64,000 nt of DNA from Gammaproteobacteria bacterium RIFCSPHIGHO2_12_FULL_35_23. Lineage in GTDB: Bacteria; Pseudomonadota; Gammaproteobacteria; UBA12402. Within the stretch, counting starts at the first letter, position 1. Each line of letters starts with the position of its first letter. Position numbers and translations under genes: made by a program. This document shows positions 35,173 through 46,842 of the stretch, piece after piece. The notes under the pieces were generated by a model, which saw only the letters and a program-made list of their open reading frames with translations, made no database searches and had not been told where the DNA came from. Location: positions 1-64,000 of the forward strand of contig MGXT01000001.1 of the NCBI GenBank assembly GCA_001801465.1. The letters run 5' to 3'.

Positions 35173-35937
35173 TTAAACCTGTTTAAATGGAATTTGATAA
35201 TTGCTTAAAAAAGCTTTGGCTCTGATTAAATTGCTATCTGTAAAATTAAATAAACTGCCTGCCGCTGCTGCACTAAGATTAGTTACTTTAAACAGCTCTT
35301 TTAAATGCTCGTAATTTCCGCATCCGCCACAGGCAATAACTGGTACAGTAGAAATATTACAAACTCTTTGGACTAACTGAATGTCGTAGCCGGTCATTAG
35401 TCCATCTTGATCAATTGATTGTATTAATATTTCCCCAACCCCCGCTTGTATACAATTTTTAATATGGGTTTCTAATGAAAGAGGCTGTCTAGCTCGCCCA
35501 CATTCTGTAAATAAAACATAGTCAGACTCTTCTTTACTCCAACGAACATCAATGACTGCAACGATGGCCTGTTTACCAAAACATTCTGCTATCTCTGTTA
35601 ATACACTTGGTTTTTCATAGCAAACTGTATTAATAGCTATTTTATCAGCTCCTTGCTGAATTAAAACTGCCGCATCAGTAAAAGATCTTATTCCTCCACC
35701 CAAAGTTAAAGGCATAAAGCAAACTTCAGAGACTTTATCTAATACTGCAACTAAAGAGGCAATGGTATTATTTTCACGCTCTATATTTAAAAAAATTAAT
35801 TCATCCGCATACTGAGAATTATAAACTCGTGAACTTGAAACAGGATCGCCTACATCTCGAAAAGCAGTAAATTGTTTTGATTTGACCAATCGGCCTTGAT
35901 AAAGTAATTGCACAGGAATAATTCTTTTTTTTAACAT
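35173..35937 (-). CDS. hisF: HisF-like ammonia-channel subunit, copy A
   Basis: A 254-residue TIM barrel of the HisF family: DVGDPVSSSRVYN near 31, GGGIRSFTDA near 82, ADKIAINT, and IACGGCGNYEHL near 201. The catalytic Asp11 of Thermotoga HisF is Leu here (RIIPVQLLYQG), while the Asp130 equivalent is kept (VIDVRW). The cyclase chemistry of histidine synthesis is therefore probably lost, and the protein likely passes ammonia from HisH to the adjacent amidotransferase. ATG 35937, behind GGGA, overlaps the HisH stop by seven bases. Order WbpG-like, HisH, HisF. Confidence 0.85.
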   Translation of the reverse strand: MLKKRIIPVQLLYQGRLVKSKQFTAFRDVGDPVSSSRVYNSQYADELIFLNIERENNTIASLVAVLDKVSEVCFMPLTLGGGIRSFTDAAVLIQQGADKIAINTVCYEKPSVLTEIAECFGKQAIVAVIDVRWSKEESDYVLFTECGRARQPLSLETHIKNCIQAGVGEILIQSIDQDGLMTGYDIQLVQRVCNISTVPVIACGGCGNYEHLKELFKVTNLSAAAAGSLFNFTDSNLIRAKAFLSNYQIPFKQV

Positions 35938-36548
35938 TGTCCATCCCACTGACAAAAATTCTCAAGTAGCATCAACCCATTTTTTTGGCTTTTTTCTGGA
36001 TGAAATTGCACGCCCACTATGTTGTTCTTACCGACTATAGAGGGAAAATATTTCCCATAATTTGTTTCACCTATTATAGTTTCTGCCTGCGAATCATCAT
36101 AATAATAAGAATGAACAAAATAAAAATCTGCCCGCTCTTTTATGTTTTGAAAAACAGGATGACTTTTTTTAAAATGTATCTCGTTCCAACCAACATGTGG
36201 AATGGGGAGATTAATTTTTTTATTTAAATGGATAACCTTGCCTGATAAACAATTTAAACCTTGTGAGCCGCCCCCCTCTTCTCCATATTCAGCTAAAATT
36301 TGCATGCCTAAACAAATACCCAACAAAGGACGCTGCTTGGCAATAAATTCTTTAATAGGATTAATTAAATCAAGCTGCCTGCAATTTTCCATGGCCGTTT
36401 GAAAATGGCCTACTCCGGGTAAGATTAAATGGGTTATTGATTGCCAATTTATATTGCTACTTGCAACAATAGGATCAAAACCAAGCTGGTAAATAGCATT
36501 AAATACTGATCTTAGATTTCCCATTTTAAGATCAATAATCCCTATCAT
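35931..36548 (-). CDS. hisH: HisH-like glutaminase subunit, copy A
   Basis: The 205 residues are a class I glutamine amidotransferase: GIIDLKMGNLRSVFNAI at the start, nucleophile Cys in LGICLGMQIL near 83, and the catalytic His and Glu in GVQFHPEKSQ near 186. It hydrolyses glutamine and hands ammonia to HisF-like and WbpG-like partners. ATG 36548 follows AAGGG and lies one base after the amidotransferase stop; ATG 36560 is an alternative without such a site. Paralogous to the gene at 46190-46840. Confidence 0.9.
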   Translation of the reverse strand: MIGIIDLKMGNLRSVFNAIYQLGFDPIVASSNINWQSITHLILPGVGHFQTAMENCRQLDLINPIKEFIAKQRPLLGICLGMQILAEYGEEGGGSQGLNCLSGKVIHLNKKINLPIPHVGWNEIHFKKSHPVFQNIKERADFYFVHSYYYDDSQAETIIGETNYGKYFPSIVGKNNIVGVQFHPEKSQKNGLMLLENFCQWDGQC

Positions 36549-36549
36549 A

Positions 36550-37713
36550 TTACCCTTCATCTGAAATTTTTATTTCTCTATACCACTTATTGAAATCCCA
36601 GGTTTGTTTTGCTAACGGCTTATTAAAATTTGGTACATGTGGAGGAACAACCGTTTTTTCAACAATGGTATTAAACTCTTCTTCGCTAATATTTAAATAC
36701 TCAAGAAATAGTTGTAATGAAGGAGGTTTTTTGCCCTCATACTCGGCAATTAATTTGTCAGCCTCTTCTTTAGCCATCTTTCCTTTTCGTATGTCTAAAG
36801 CAGTCATTTGACTAACCCGAGAATATCCTCGTTTAAGATATTTAATATAATCTCTAACACCTTGCATATAGCATTCAATTTTTTCATAAGAATATTTTTC
36901 CCAAGGCATACCTTCTACTTGGTCTCCCTGCCAACCTAATTCTTGCATGATTATTTTAGACTGCCTTTGAGCATCCCAAGGTATATAGGAGCCCAAACAA
37001 ACTGAGCGATAACCAATTTTTTTTAAATCTCGTAATTTTGGATAAGTATAAGGCTGTAAATCTCTTGGGTCTAATTTAAAATCGTGCGTAATCATGCCGC
37101 TCATATCTTCTGCAGTTATTCCAAGATTGACAAAACGATTAAATCTTTCTTCATCCACTTCCTCTACTTGATTATTTCTATAATCATAATAGGCGGTGTA
37201 TTCTGAAGAGGGTTCACCCCAGAAAATTAGCGGGACATTAAATTTAATAGCTATATGCATAGGATAAGAGAAAATTCCCGTATGACAATGCCAACAAAAA
37301 TCTCCTTTGCGAGTTAGCGCTTCTAACATTAGGCGCTTCACAACTTTCCAATTCGGAGTAAAGCTAATAACATCTACCCCTAACTGCTTAAAAGTTCGCT
37401 CATTATTTTTTAATAGGTTTTCTCTCATAAAACCATGATTAAATTGCATAACTAATGGTTTTATTTGATATTCTTTGATCAAATAATATAAGGTAAAAGT
37501 AGAGTCTTTTCCTCCCGAAAAAGGAATAATGCAATCATAATCATATTTACCGCGATATTGCTCAATCAGCGCATTAAGCACCTGCTTTCTTTCTTGCCAA
37601 TCAATTTTTTCATCTCGATATTCACGTTGCCGACAAATATTACATTCACCTTTATGATCAAATTCAATTGATTCATAAGTCTCTGGCAGTCCACATTTAA
37701 TACAATTTTTCAT
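36550..37713 (-). CDS. N-acetyl sugar amidotransferase (WbpG/PseA family), copy A
   Basis: A 387-residue PP-loop enzyme: CIKCGLPETYES and GECNICRQ provide two CxxC pairs, and IPFSGGKDSTFTLYYL near 62-77 is the ATP pyrophosphatase loop. FWGEPSSEYTAYYDYR near 165 parallels YGENEAEYGNP of copy B. With the HisH and HisF genes directly downstream, the set is complete for converting an N-acetyl to an acetamidino group. Placement in the Pse operon suggests a product such as Pse5Ac7Am or its isomer. The precise position modified is inference. Confidence 0.88.
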   Translation of the reverse strand: MKNCIKCGLPETYESIEFDHKGECNICRQREYRDEKIDWQERKQVLNALIEQYRGKYDYDCIIPFSGGKDSTFTLYYLIKEYQIKPLVMQFNHGFMRENLLKNNERTFKQLGVDVISFTPNWKVVKRLMLEALTRKGDFCWHCHTGIFSYPMHIAIKFNVPLIFWGEPSSEYTAYYDYRNNQVEEVDEERFNRFVNLGITAEDMSGMITHDFKLDPRDLQPYTYPKLRDLKKIGYRSVCLGSYIPWDAQRQSKIIMQELGWQGDQVEGMPWEKYSYEKIECYMQGVRDYIKYLKRGYSRVSQMTALDIRKGKMAKEEADKLIAEYEGKKPPSLQLFLEYLNISEEEFNTIVEKTVVPPHVPNFNKPLAKQTWDFNKWYREIKISDEG

Positions 37714-37749
37714 TTCAATTTACCAAATATAATTCAGGTTTGCGGTATA

Positions 37750-38606
37750 TTACCACATAGCTGGATTAACTAAATATTCCTTATTAACATTAAATATTGA
37801 ATAATCCAAATCAGTGGGTAAATTTACGATTGAATTTAAGATTGATTGAAATTCTTTCACCCCTGTTACCCCTACCAATGCATGATCAATTTGCTTTAGG
37901 TGCCAAATATAGGCTAACGCTAACTGAAGAGGTAGCACGTTTTTCTGTTTACAGTATTGATTTAATTTTATTATTATTGGTTTTAACTCATTAAGCTTAG
38001 AGGGTAAGTTTTCTGGTTTAGACAATATTATGCCCTGCAAGAAAATTGATCGCACATGAATTTCAATTCCTTTGTTTTTTAGTTTCTGGAGATAACCTTC
38101 TCGTTCTAATTTTTGATCAAAAACATTAATTGGCAGTTGAATAATATCAATATTAAAACGCTCTAAAATTTGATCTATTTCTTTCCCCGTATAAACAGAA
38201 ACCCCTATCTTTTTTACCAGCCCTTGCGCCTTAAAACTTTCCATTTCATTCCAAAGTAAATCGCTTGTTGACAACAATAGCTGCTTAGCATTGTGTACTA
38301 AAAGCCCATAGATTTTGTTTTGCCGTAAATTATTGAGCGATTGTTGAAAAACTGCTTGCATAGCTTGTGAGGTACAATCAGAAGGAACTTTAGTTATAAT
38401 TTTAAATAAACCTGGAGGCAAACCCTGTAACGCTTTTCCCACAAACTGCTCACTTTGACCGTAAGCTACAGCTGTATCAATAATCTGAATTTTATTTTCA
38501 ATAGAGATTTTTAAAATTTCTACTATTTCAGATAATGAACACTGTCCTTTAGCGTTTGTGATGCCATAAGGCATACCAAATTGCGCAGTCCCCAATCCTA
38601 ATATTG

Positions 38607-38610
<4 letters not shown>
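37750..38610 (-). CDS. aldo/keto reductase
   Basis: The 286 residues are an aldo/keto reductase: LGLGTAQFGMPYGI near 4, catalytic Asp and Tyr in IIDTAVAYGQSEQF near 44-56, Lys in IITKVPSD near 74 and His in GLLVHNAK near 103; NAD(P) phosphate site near 230-270. Enzymes of this type appear in nonulosonic acid clusters and may act on C-terminal or side-chain carbonyls. ATG overlaps the PseC stop (ATGA), so it is in the operon. Substrate unknown. Confidence 0.85.
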
Positions 38611-40813
<2,203 letters not shown>

Positions 40814-40994
40814 CTATCATCCCATTTAATTTGTTCATTAAATGGCTATTGGCTATTAATTAAGTTATTGAGTTTAAATAATTAGCAAATTAAACGCCTA
40901 CTAGGCAAACAAAATTGATAATACTATAGCTTTATTTCCGCAAGAACTACTATTTCATATAAATTTACCCTACTTATTTTTTGTGCATCTTTTA

Positions 40995-41023
40995 TTGTTC
41001 TAAGAATTACTATTCGCTATAAT
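40995..41023 (+). promoter_or_regulatory. sigma70-type promoter for the GT-C/methyltransferase pair
   Basis: TTGTTC (40995-41000) and a perfect TATAAT (41018-41023) are spaced by 17 bases, with transcription expected near 41030 and the ATG at 41061. It is the clearest promoter in the window. The same 290-base interval must also hold the minus-strand start for pseB, where I see no good match. Confidence 0.6.
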
Positions 41024-41060
41024 TTGAAACCTTGAATTGCTAACCTCGAAAGGGACTTTA

Positions 41061-42635
41061 ATGAAAAAAATGCTTGCTACTAATTCTTCTTTCTGGCTTT
41101 TACTATCAAAAATTTTTATTTTCTTGGTGATTTTAGCTCAATTATGGACTATTTTTATTATTGCAAAGCCCTTTTGGTTAGATGAGTGGTCAATTTTATT
41201 CAATTTGAAAAATTTAGCTTATTCTAATTTGTTTGGCCCCTTACTTGAAAGCCAAGAGTTCCCAAGAATTTATTTAGCTTTTATGAAATACCTTGCTGAA
41301 AAGTCCAATTATTCACCAATACTATTAAAAATTCCTGCGACTATTTTTGGCATTCTAAGCCTGGTAACCGTTTATTTTATTTCAAAAAAAATTTATAAAA
41401 CAGACAACTTCTTTAGCACTTTTTTTATTCTTTTGATTCTGGCCAACAATGTTGTTTTATATAATTTTACCCAACTAAAAGCTTACAGTGGCGATTTATT
41501 TTTTGCGCTTATTGCCATTATTCAATTTTTTTATTTATTAAATAATAACAAAATTTTTACTTTTTGGTCTCCACTTATTTTATTAATCGGACCTATATTA
41601 AGTTACACCTATCCCATTGCTGTTTCTCCAGTGGTTTTACTATACTTTTTTCAAATTTTTAACTTTAAAACTTCTGCTCATAATTCAATTAAATCTTTGT
41701 TGTGCCTTGTCTGCTTTTTTATAGGTTGCGCCATTGTTTGGTTTACAGATTTAAAATTTGTATTAACTGATAGCAATATGTACAACTGTTGGCGTATTTA
41801 TGTCGTGGATTATAGTAGTTTTTCGGCATTTTTAATGGGAATTAAAACAGCTGGTTTTTCTTTATTTACAATTTTTACAGGTCCCACTACCACACAAGGA
41901 CATAATTTTTTAAATATCCCATTAATAGCCTATCAATGGTTTCTTTTTATCATTTCTTTTATCGGATTTTGTTCCGTTTGTCTTTCTGAACTAAAATTAT
42001 TTGTCCACTGTAAATGGCGTTATTTTTTAGAATGTGGAAACCGTATACAAGCCTATTTCTTTCTTCTTTTTTTAAGCACGTGGTTTCTTTATTTTTTAAA
42101 ACTACTGCCCGTGATTGGCAATAGAATGAATGTTTATTGTGTGCCAATGATGATTTTTTTCTTTTTACAAGGTTTATTAACTTTAAAGAGAACAGGAGCA
42201 AATTTGTATCTTAAAAAACTTACTACTTTTATTACGGTTGCTTTTTTTATTTTTATGATAGCTTACATGTTGGCAAGGTATATTGAGATGTTTGCTGGCG
42301 GAACTAACTGGTATGAACCAGCAAGCTATGATAATTTTGGTAAAGCGCTTGCCTATGCTCAAACTAATAATGGCGTTATTGCGGTAAATATTAACACTCA
42401 CTTTAATACTTTAGTTGATGCTTCCAGTGTCCAGATGGCAATCTTGGCTTACCCAAGATATAACAGTAATCCGACTTACGATATGCAAAAGAAAATACCT
42501 GTCGTTGTGTATGCCAATGACAACACCCCTATTTGCCAAGTATGTACTCAAGCTAAGCAGCCGATAGTTTTCGTCTATAAATATAATTTCTCAGTTGCTT
42601 CTTGTAATACTTATTGTCAAAAAAATTATCACTGA
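41061..42635 (+). CDS. GT-C/GT39-like membrane glycosyltransferase (putative)
   Basis: A 524-residue membrane protein with about ten to twelve hydrophobic stretches; the first is IFIFLVILAQLWTIFII. The loop after it reads PFWLDEWSILFN near 43-54, the Asp-Glu pair typical of GT39/ArnT-like enzymes that take sugar from polyprenyl phosphate. A C-terminal soluble part contains several Cys (QVCTQAKQ, SCNTYC). ATG 41061 has AGGGA before it; an upstream TTG is not credible. It stands on the plus strand, opposite both neighbouring nonulosonic acid operons. Confidence 0.65.
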   Translation: MKKMLATNSSFWLLLSKIFIFLVILAQLWTIFIIAKPFWLDEWSILFNLKNLAYSNLFGPLLESQEFPRIYLAFMKYLAEKSNYSPILLKIPATIFGILSLVTVYFISKKIYKTDNFFSTFFILLILANNVVLYNFTQLKAYSGDLFFALIAIIQFFYLLNNNKIFTFWSPLILLIGPILSYTYPIAVSPVVLLYFFQIFNFKTSAHNSIKSLLCLVCFFIGCAIVWFTDLKFVLTDSNMYNCWRIYVVDYSSFSAFLMGIKTAGFSLFTIFTGPTTTQGHNFLNIPLIAYQWFLFIISFIGFCSVCLSELKLFVHCKWRYFLECGNRIQAYFFLLFLSTWFLYFLKLLPVIGNRMNVYCVPMMIFFFLQGLLTLKRTGANLYLKKLTTFITVAFFIFMIAYMLARYIEMFAGGTNWYEPASYDNFGKALAYAQTNNGVIAVNINTHFNTLVDASSVQMAILAYPRYNSNPTYDMQKKIPVVVYANDNTPICQVCTQAKQPIVFVYKYNFSVASCNTYCQKNYH

Positions 42636-42665
42636 AATAATGATTACTTAACAATGGATTAACCA

Positions 42666-43280
42666 ATGAATTATAATCCCACTCAAACTAATTTTGCTGG
42701 GGTAAGCCCTCCTGGAGAAGAAAGCTGTAAAATGATTGAGGCGGTTTTACGCTATCCTGTAGGCTCTGTTCTAGATTTAGGCACAGGTACCGGATTTATA
42801 GGAGTTTCTTTGGCTTTAAAAGACTTTGAAGTAGAAGCAACTGATATTAATAATAAAGCCTTAGAGAATGCTAAAAAAAATGCTCAATTAGCTAAGGTAT
42901 CAATAAAAATCTTTTATTCTGATCTTTTTGATCATATACACCGTAAATATGATTTTATTTTATTTAATCCACCAAGAAATCCTGATGAGGGCTTATTAAC
43001 TCGGTTAATAATAAGTATTATTAAAAAATATCCGCCTTTGGTTAATCTTATTTTACCTTTAGCGCAATTAATTTTTGGCAACAAAAGACGTCAATTCCTT
43101 TTATCATTCATTAATAATGCACAAACTTATTTAAATCTAAAGGGACGGTTAATTTTACATTTAACAGAAGCAGAGTTTAAAGAATTGTCTCAATCTTTAC
43201 CCACTATAGAATTTAATTTAGAAACCCTTCTTTTAAAATCAAGTGGTAATGAAGTTATTACTTCTATTATTTTTCAATAA
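42666..43280 (+). CDS. class I SAM methyltransferase (HemK-like)
   Basis: The 204 residues show motif I VLDLGTGTGFIGVSLAL near 36-52, the acidic ATDINNKAL near 58 and the NPPR tetrapeptide in FILFNPPRNP near 98. NPPx motifs are found in N-methyltransferases of glutamine, adenine or RNA and some sugar enzymes. It follows the GT-C gene by 30 bases. The stop codon directly abuts the stop of the oppositely directed cytidylyltransferase gene at 43281, leaving no room for a terminator. Confidence 0.75.
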   Translation: MNYNPTQTNFAGVSPPGEESCKMIEAVLRYPVGSVLDLGTGTGFIGVSLALKDFEVEATDINNKALENAKKNAQLAKVSIKIFYSDLFDHIHRKYDFILFNPPRNPDEGLLTRLIISIIKKYPPLVNLILPLAQLIFGNKRRQFLLSFINNAQTYLNLKGRLILHLTEAEFKELSQSLPTIEFNLETLLLKSSGNEVITSIIFQ

Positions 43281-43994
43281 TCATGAAAAAATTTGTTTTA
43301 ACCTTGTTTCTGCGGCAATGAAATCTGCAAGCGTGTCTATATCAATAGAGTCCTTTTCATCCATTTCAAAAAATATTGTTTTATCCGTGTAAAAATTTAT
43401 TTCATTTTCAAATTTTGCAGGCGCAATATAAATTGCACCATTAGGTAAATAATAGGTTTTATTATTTTGTCTTTGTAAATTTAACAAATTACTTTGTTGA
43501 AAACAAAATTCGACATGCCCTTGTTGGTTAGCCTGCATTAACCACGCAATTTTTTCAGGGACTTTTACTACTGAAACCAAGGTATCAGAGGGAGAAGAAC
43601 GCTCCTTAAAATAGTGTTGAAAGGCTTGCTCAATATGTTCTGCAGTTCGCAAAGGTGAAGTAGGCTGTAACATAATTACATAATCATATTCTTCTTTAGT
43701 ATTTTCTTTTACCCATTGTAAACAATGTTGTAAAGCTTGATTACTAGATGCTTCATCTGTAGCAAAATGTTTGGGACGTAAAAAAGGAACTTGGGCACCT
43801 TCCTTTTTTGCTATCTTTACAATTTCCTCACAATCCGTAGAAACAATAACCTTGTTAATACACTTTGCTTTAAGCGCCGCTTCTATAGTCCAGGCTATAA
43901 GCGGTCGCTGGTGAATCTCCTTAATATTTTTACCTAGCAATCCTTTGGACCCTTCCCTAGCGCCAATAAAAGCCAGTATTTTTAAATCACCCAT
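43281..43994 (-). CDS. legF: NeuA/LegF-type CMP-nonulosonate cytidylyltransferase
   Basis: A 237-residue acylneuraminate cytidylyltransferase: FIGAREGSKGLLGKNI near 9-24 (Gly replaces the usual Pro of IPAR), VSTDCEEI near 51, MLQPTSPLRT near 107 and the C-terminal DIDTLADF metal loop. It makes CMP-legionaminic acid or a derivative. The ATG precedes methyltransferase B's stop by 19 bases. It is the last gene of the minus-strand Leg operon. Confidence 0.88.
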   Translation of the reverse strand: MGDLKILAFIGAREGSKGLLGKNIKEIHQRPLIAWTIEAALKAKCINKVIVSTDCEEIVKIAKKEGAQVPFLRPKHFATDEASSNQALQHCLQWVKENTKEEYDYVIMLQPTSPLRTAEHIEQAFQHYFKERSSPSDTLVSVVKVPEKIAWLMQANQQGHVEFCFQQSNLLNLQRQNNKTYYLPNGAIYIAPAKFENEINFYTDKTIFFEMDEKDSIDIDTLADFIAAETRLKQIFS

Positions 43995-44013
43995 GTATCA
44001 AAGCCTTTATAAA

Positions 44014-44733
44014 TTATTTTTGTACGGTTAATAAACTTAAATGATGGATTATTTGGGATCCATGCACTATCATTCTTTGTCCCTCATCCAATTTAATAGT
44101 CCAAGAACGCAAAGGATCTTCTGGTTTTTTCTCTATATCAATATTAATATGAAAATCATTAAACGATCCTTTAAGGTTTTTAGAGTGAAGGTAATTTAAA
44201 ATTCCCTGTTTTGAAAAGCAATTCCAACCCGGCTCCCATGAGGAGCTTTCTTCTATTCTTTTTACTTTTACTAAAACATCAATATTTTCTGGATTAAATA
44301 AACCAAAAATAAAAGCTCTCCCATTATTTTCAAAATTTACTAGTTTAAGAACCCGGTCAATGCATTGCTTATTATTATCAAAGATTGAGTGAACACCGTT
44401 CATGAAAACAGCATCATACCGGTTAAATTCTGAGGATAGTTCATCACCTTCATAAATATCCGCACACAAAAATTTTACTGTAGGCAAATTTTCTTTAGCT
44501 TTACTTAATAAGGTAGGAAGAATATCGATACCGGTTAAATTAGCATGCGGATAGCAATCATGAAGATAATATAAAAACTCTCCTGTTGCACAACCTATAT
44601 CTAAAATTCTGGGGGTTTTAAATTGTTTTAAAAAGTTATCCGTCTCCTCTCTAATAAATTTAAAATATTCTTTAGGTTTGTGTTTTCTATCTTCAGCAAG
44701 ATATAGATCATCATGAGTTCTCTTAGTTTTCAT
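44014..44733 (-). CDS. class I SAM methyltransferase, paralogue B
   Basis: The 239 residues carry ILDIGCATGEFLYYLHD near 42-58 and TGIDILP. It shares long identical runs with paralogue A at 10740-11465, especially in the C-terminal SWTIKLD and MIVHGSQIIHH segment. It sits between the CMP-transferase and a transferase-like gene in the Leg module. Methylation of an acetimidoyl nitrogen is a plausible role given its location and the known N-methylated acetimidoyl legionaminic acid of L. pneumophila; it could act at another site. Confidence 0.8.
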   Translation of the reverse strand: MKTKRTHDDLYLAEDRKHKPKEYFKFIREETDNFLKQFKTPRILDIGCATGEFLYYLHDCYPHANLTGIDILPTLLSKAKENLPTVKFLCADIYEGDELSSEFNRYDAVFMNGVHSIFDNNKQCIDRVLKLVNFENNGRAFIFGLFNPENIDVLVKVKRIEESSSWEPGWNCFSKQGILNYLHSKNLKGSFNDFHINIDIEKKPEDPLRSWTIKLDEGQRMIVHGSQIIHHLSLLTVQK

Positions 44734-44773
44734 ATATATTTCCTATAGTGGTTTAAACCATAAAATAATCTTC

Positions 44774-45970
44774 TTATGTCAATCCCAGTTGGCTTTTTTT
44801 ATTAATTCTTTGGTTAATTAAATCTATCACTTTTTTATAAGCAGGATAATGATCATCAAATACAGCATAATAAGCCCTAGCTTCCTTTACAATAGATAAG
44901 TATTCCTCATAAGGCATCGCCAGTAATCGATTTAATTTGTTACAAAAAAGCTCGTAATTATCTTCGGATACAACACATAATTCTTCAACTTCAGGAAAAC
45001 GGGTTACAGAAGATTTAAAAAAATTATGGCAAGGTGTTCCAGAACAATCTACAAATAATACTTTTCTACCTAAACCTAGCGCTTGAGTACCTACTGAAGA
45101 AAAAGAATTAACAACCACTTCACTTTCTTCCATGGCCAAATAAGTAGAAACATGCTGCTCAAATTGGATATAAGTAACAGCATTACCATATATTTCGTTA
45201 TAATAATTCATAGCATAGTCATCTGAATCTCTTAAGGCTATACAACATTTTATATTGAATTCTTTAATAAATTTCGCCAGATATTTTTCTAAAGTAATAA
45301 TAAGTTTTTTAAATTTCTCAGGGTAATCCGGATGTACCTCAAAAACACTCCAGGATGCTTGGGCTACTTTACATATTTGATATTTAATAGATTTACTATG
45401 TTTTGCTATAATACTACTTCTATAATAGCTTTGTGGCACGGGACCAAAAGGATAGTAATGATCTATTTTGTGTCCTTGTGCAGGAAAATGTTCAACCTCA
45501 TACTGTCCATAACAGATATAATTAGTAAAAGAAATAATGGCATTTTTGCGAATAGATTCAGTACCTAACTTTCCCGTAGTCCCTAAAGGTCTAATTCCAT
45601 TTTCAACTGCATAAAACTCTATAAACTTCAAAGTTCTACTTAACCAATGAAAGTGTTCGCTATCATCTACAATAGTAATAACCACCTTAGGATTTATTAT
45701 TTTCAAACAACTTAATAAATAGATTCCTTTTAAATTTAAGCGCCCTATTTTTACAGTACAATACTTCAAATTAACTATCATATAAAATAACATTAAAAAA
45801 GAAAAATAAATTTTTTCATTGCGAGTTTCAAGTACAGAATATTTAAATTCTTTAATTACACAATCTAAACCAGGTAAACTTGCATGATCATAAATCACCA
45901 ATGCTGATTTTTTAGGAGAACTAAATACAAGTTTTTGTATGATGCTTTTACAACCTCTAATTATTTTCAT
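44774..45970 (-). CDS. GT-B-like surface-carbohydrate protein, possible nonulosonate transferase
   Basis: I recognise only the general type: a 398-residue protein resembling surface carbohydrate biosynthesis proteins of the Leptospira-type families (possibly TIGR04396-like). It starts with a Lys-rich end and ALVIYDHASLPGL near 23-35, and its C-terminal part has EVVVNSFSSVGTQALGLGRK near 284-303, the donor-binding loop seen in GT-B folds. Location between the Leg CMP-transferase and the HisH/HisF pair makes it a candidate for transfer of the CMP-linked sugar. It has a 219-base gap upstream with no strong promoter seen. Confidence 0.55.
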   Translation of the reverse strand: MKIIRGCKSIIQKLVFSSPKKSALVIYDHASLPGLDCVIKEFKYSVLETRNEKIYFSFLMLFYMIVNLKYCTVKIGRLNLKGIYLLSCLKIINPKVVITIVDDSEHFHWLSRTLKFIEFYAVENGIRPLGTTGKLGTESIRKNAIISFTNYICYGQYEVEHFPAQGHKIDHYYPFGPVPQSYYRSSIIAKHSKSIKYQICKVAQASWSVFEVHPDYPEKFKKLIITLEKYLAKFIKEFNIKCCIALRDSDDYAMNYYNEIYGNAVTYIQFEQHVSTYLAMEESEVVVNSFSSVGTQALGLGRKVLFVDCSGTPCHNFFKSSVTRFPEVEELCVVSEDNYELFCNKLNRLLAMPYEEYLSIVKEARAYYAVFDDHYPAYKKVIDLINQRINKKSQLGLT

Positions 45971-46189
45971 AATTATTTCTGCCCATAATTTTAGCCGATG
46001 GTAAAAATTTCATTTCTCTTAACAATAAAGAGAACTTTCCTTATCACTCAAAAACCATCAGCTTTGTCATCAAGGCTAAGGAAAAATCTCTGCTTCAACT
46101 AAGTTAGAAAATTGATTAGCAGTAACTTATTTTTTATAAAGCCTTTTCTTTCACGCTGTACAGTTATGCACTAATTAACTTTAATTTAA

Positions 46190-46840
46190 TTACTCAATAT
46201 ATTCAACAAACTCTTTAAGTACCTTTAATCCCGCTTCACCACTTTTTTCAGGATGAAATTGTACGCCTACTACATTATTTTTTTTAACAGCACAAACAAA
46301 ACTATTGTCTCCATAATCACAGGTTGCTAAAACATGCTCAGATTCATCACATTGTACATAATAGCTATGAATAAAATATTGATGCTCTTGCTCTAAATGC
46401 TTAATGATACTTTCATCAAACTTTTTTCTATTATCTGAATAGACATTTATTCTATTCCAACCAATATGTGGTAATTTATAAGGAGGAAACGTTACAGCGA
46501 GCTTTTTTACTGAACCCTTGATAACATCAAGGCCAATATGATAACCGTTTTCTTCGCTGTCTGTAAATAACAGCTGCATGCCTAAACAAATACCCAAAAC
46601 TGGTTTTCTGCTATTAATATATTCTTTTAATAAAGAAAACAAATTTAATTTTATTAATTCATTACAGGCTGCTCCAAAAGCACCCACACCAGGAAAAATA
46701 AGCCCATTAGATGCCATAACTTCAGTTGGATTGGAAGTAACTAGTACATCAACTCCAAGTTTTTTAAAAGCATTAGAAATACTACGTAAATTTCCTAAAC
46801 CGTAATCTAATATTGCGATTGTTTTTTTATTAGGCCGCAT
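46190..46840 (-). CDS. hisH: HisH-like glutaminase subunit, copy B
   Basis: A 216-residue class I glutaminase: AILDYGLGNLRSISNAF near 9-25, LGICLGMQLLFT near 84 (Cys nucleophile) and GVQFHPEKSGE near 194 (His-x-x-Glu). The catalytic triad is intact. Two bases after the HisF-like gene. There is no adjacent amidotransferase, so the partner may be copy B at 11483-12781. Confidence 0.9.
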   Translation of the reverse strand: MRPNKKTIAILDYGLGNLRSISNAFKKLGVDVLVTSNPTEVMASNGLIFPGVGAFGAACNELIKLNLFSLLKEYINSRKPVLGICLGMQLLFTDSEENGYHIGLDVIKGSVKKLAVTFPPYKLPHIGWNRINVYSDNRKKFDESIIKHLEQEHQYFIHSYYVQCDESEHVLATCDYGDNSFVCAVKKNNVVGVQFHPEKSGEAGLKVLKEFVEYIE

Positions 46841-46842
46841 CT

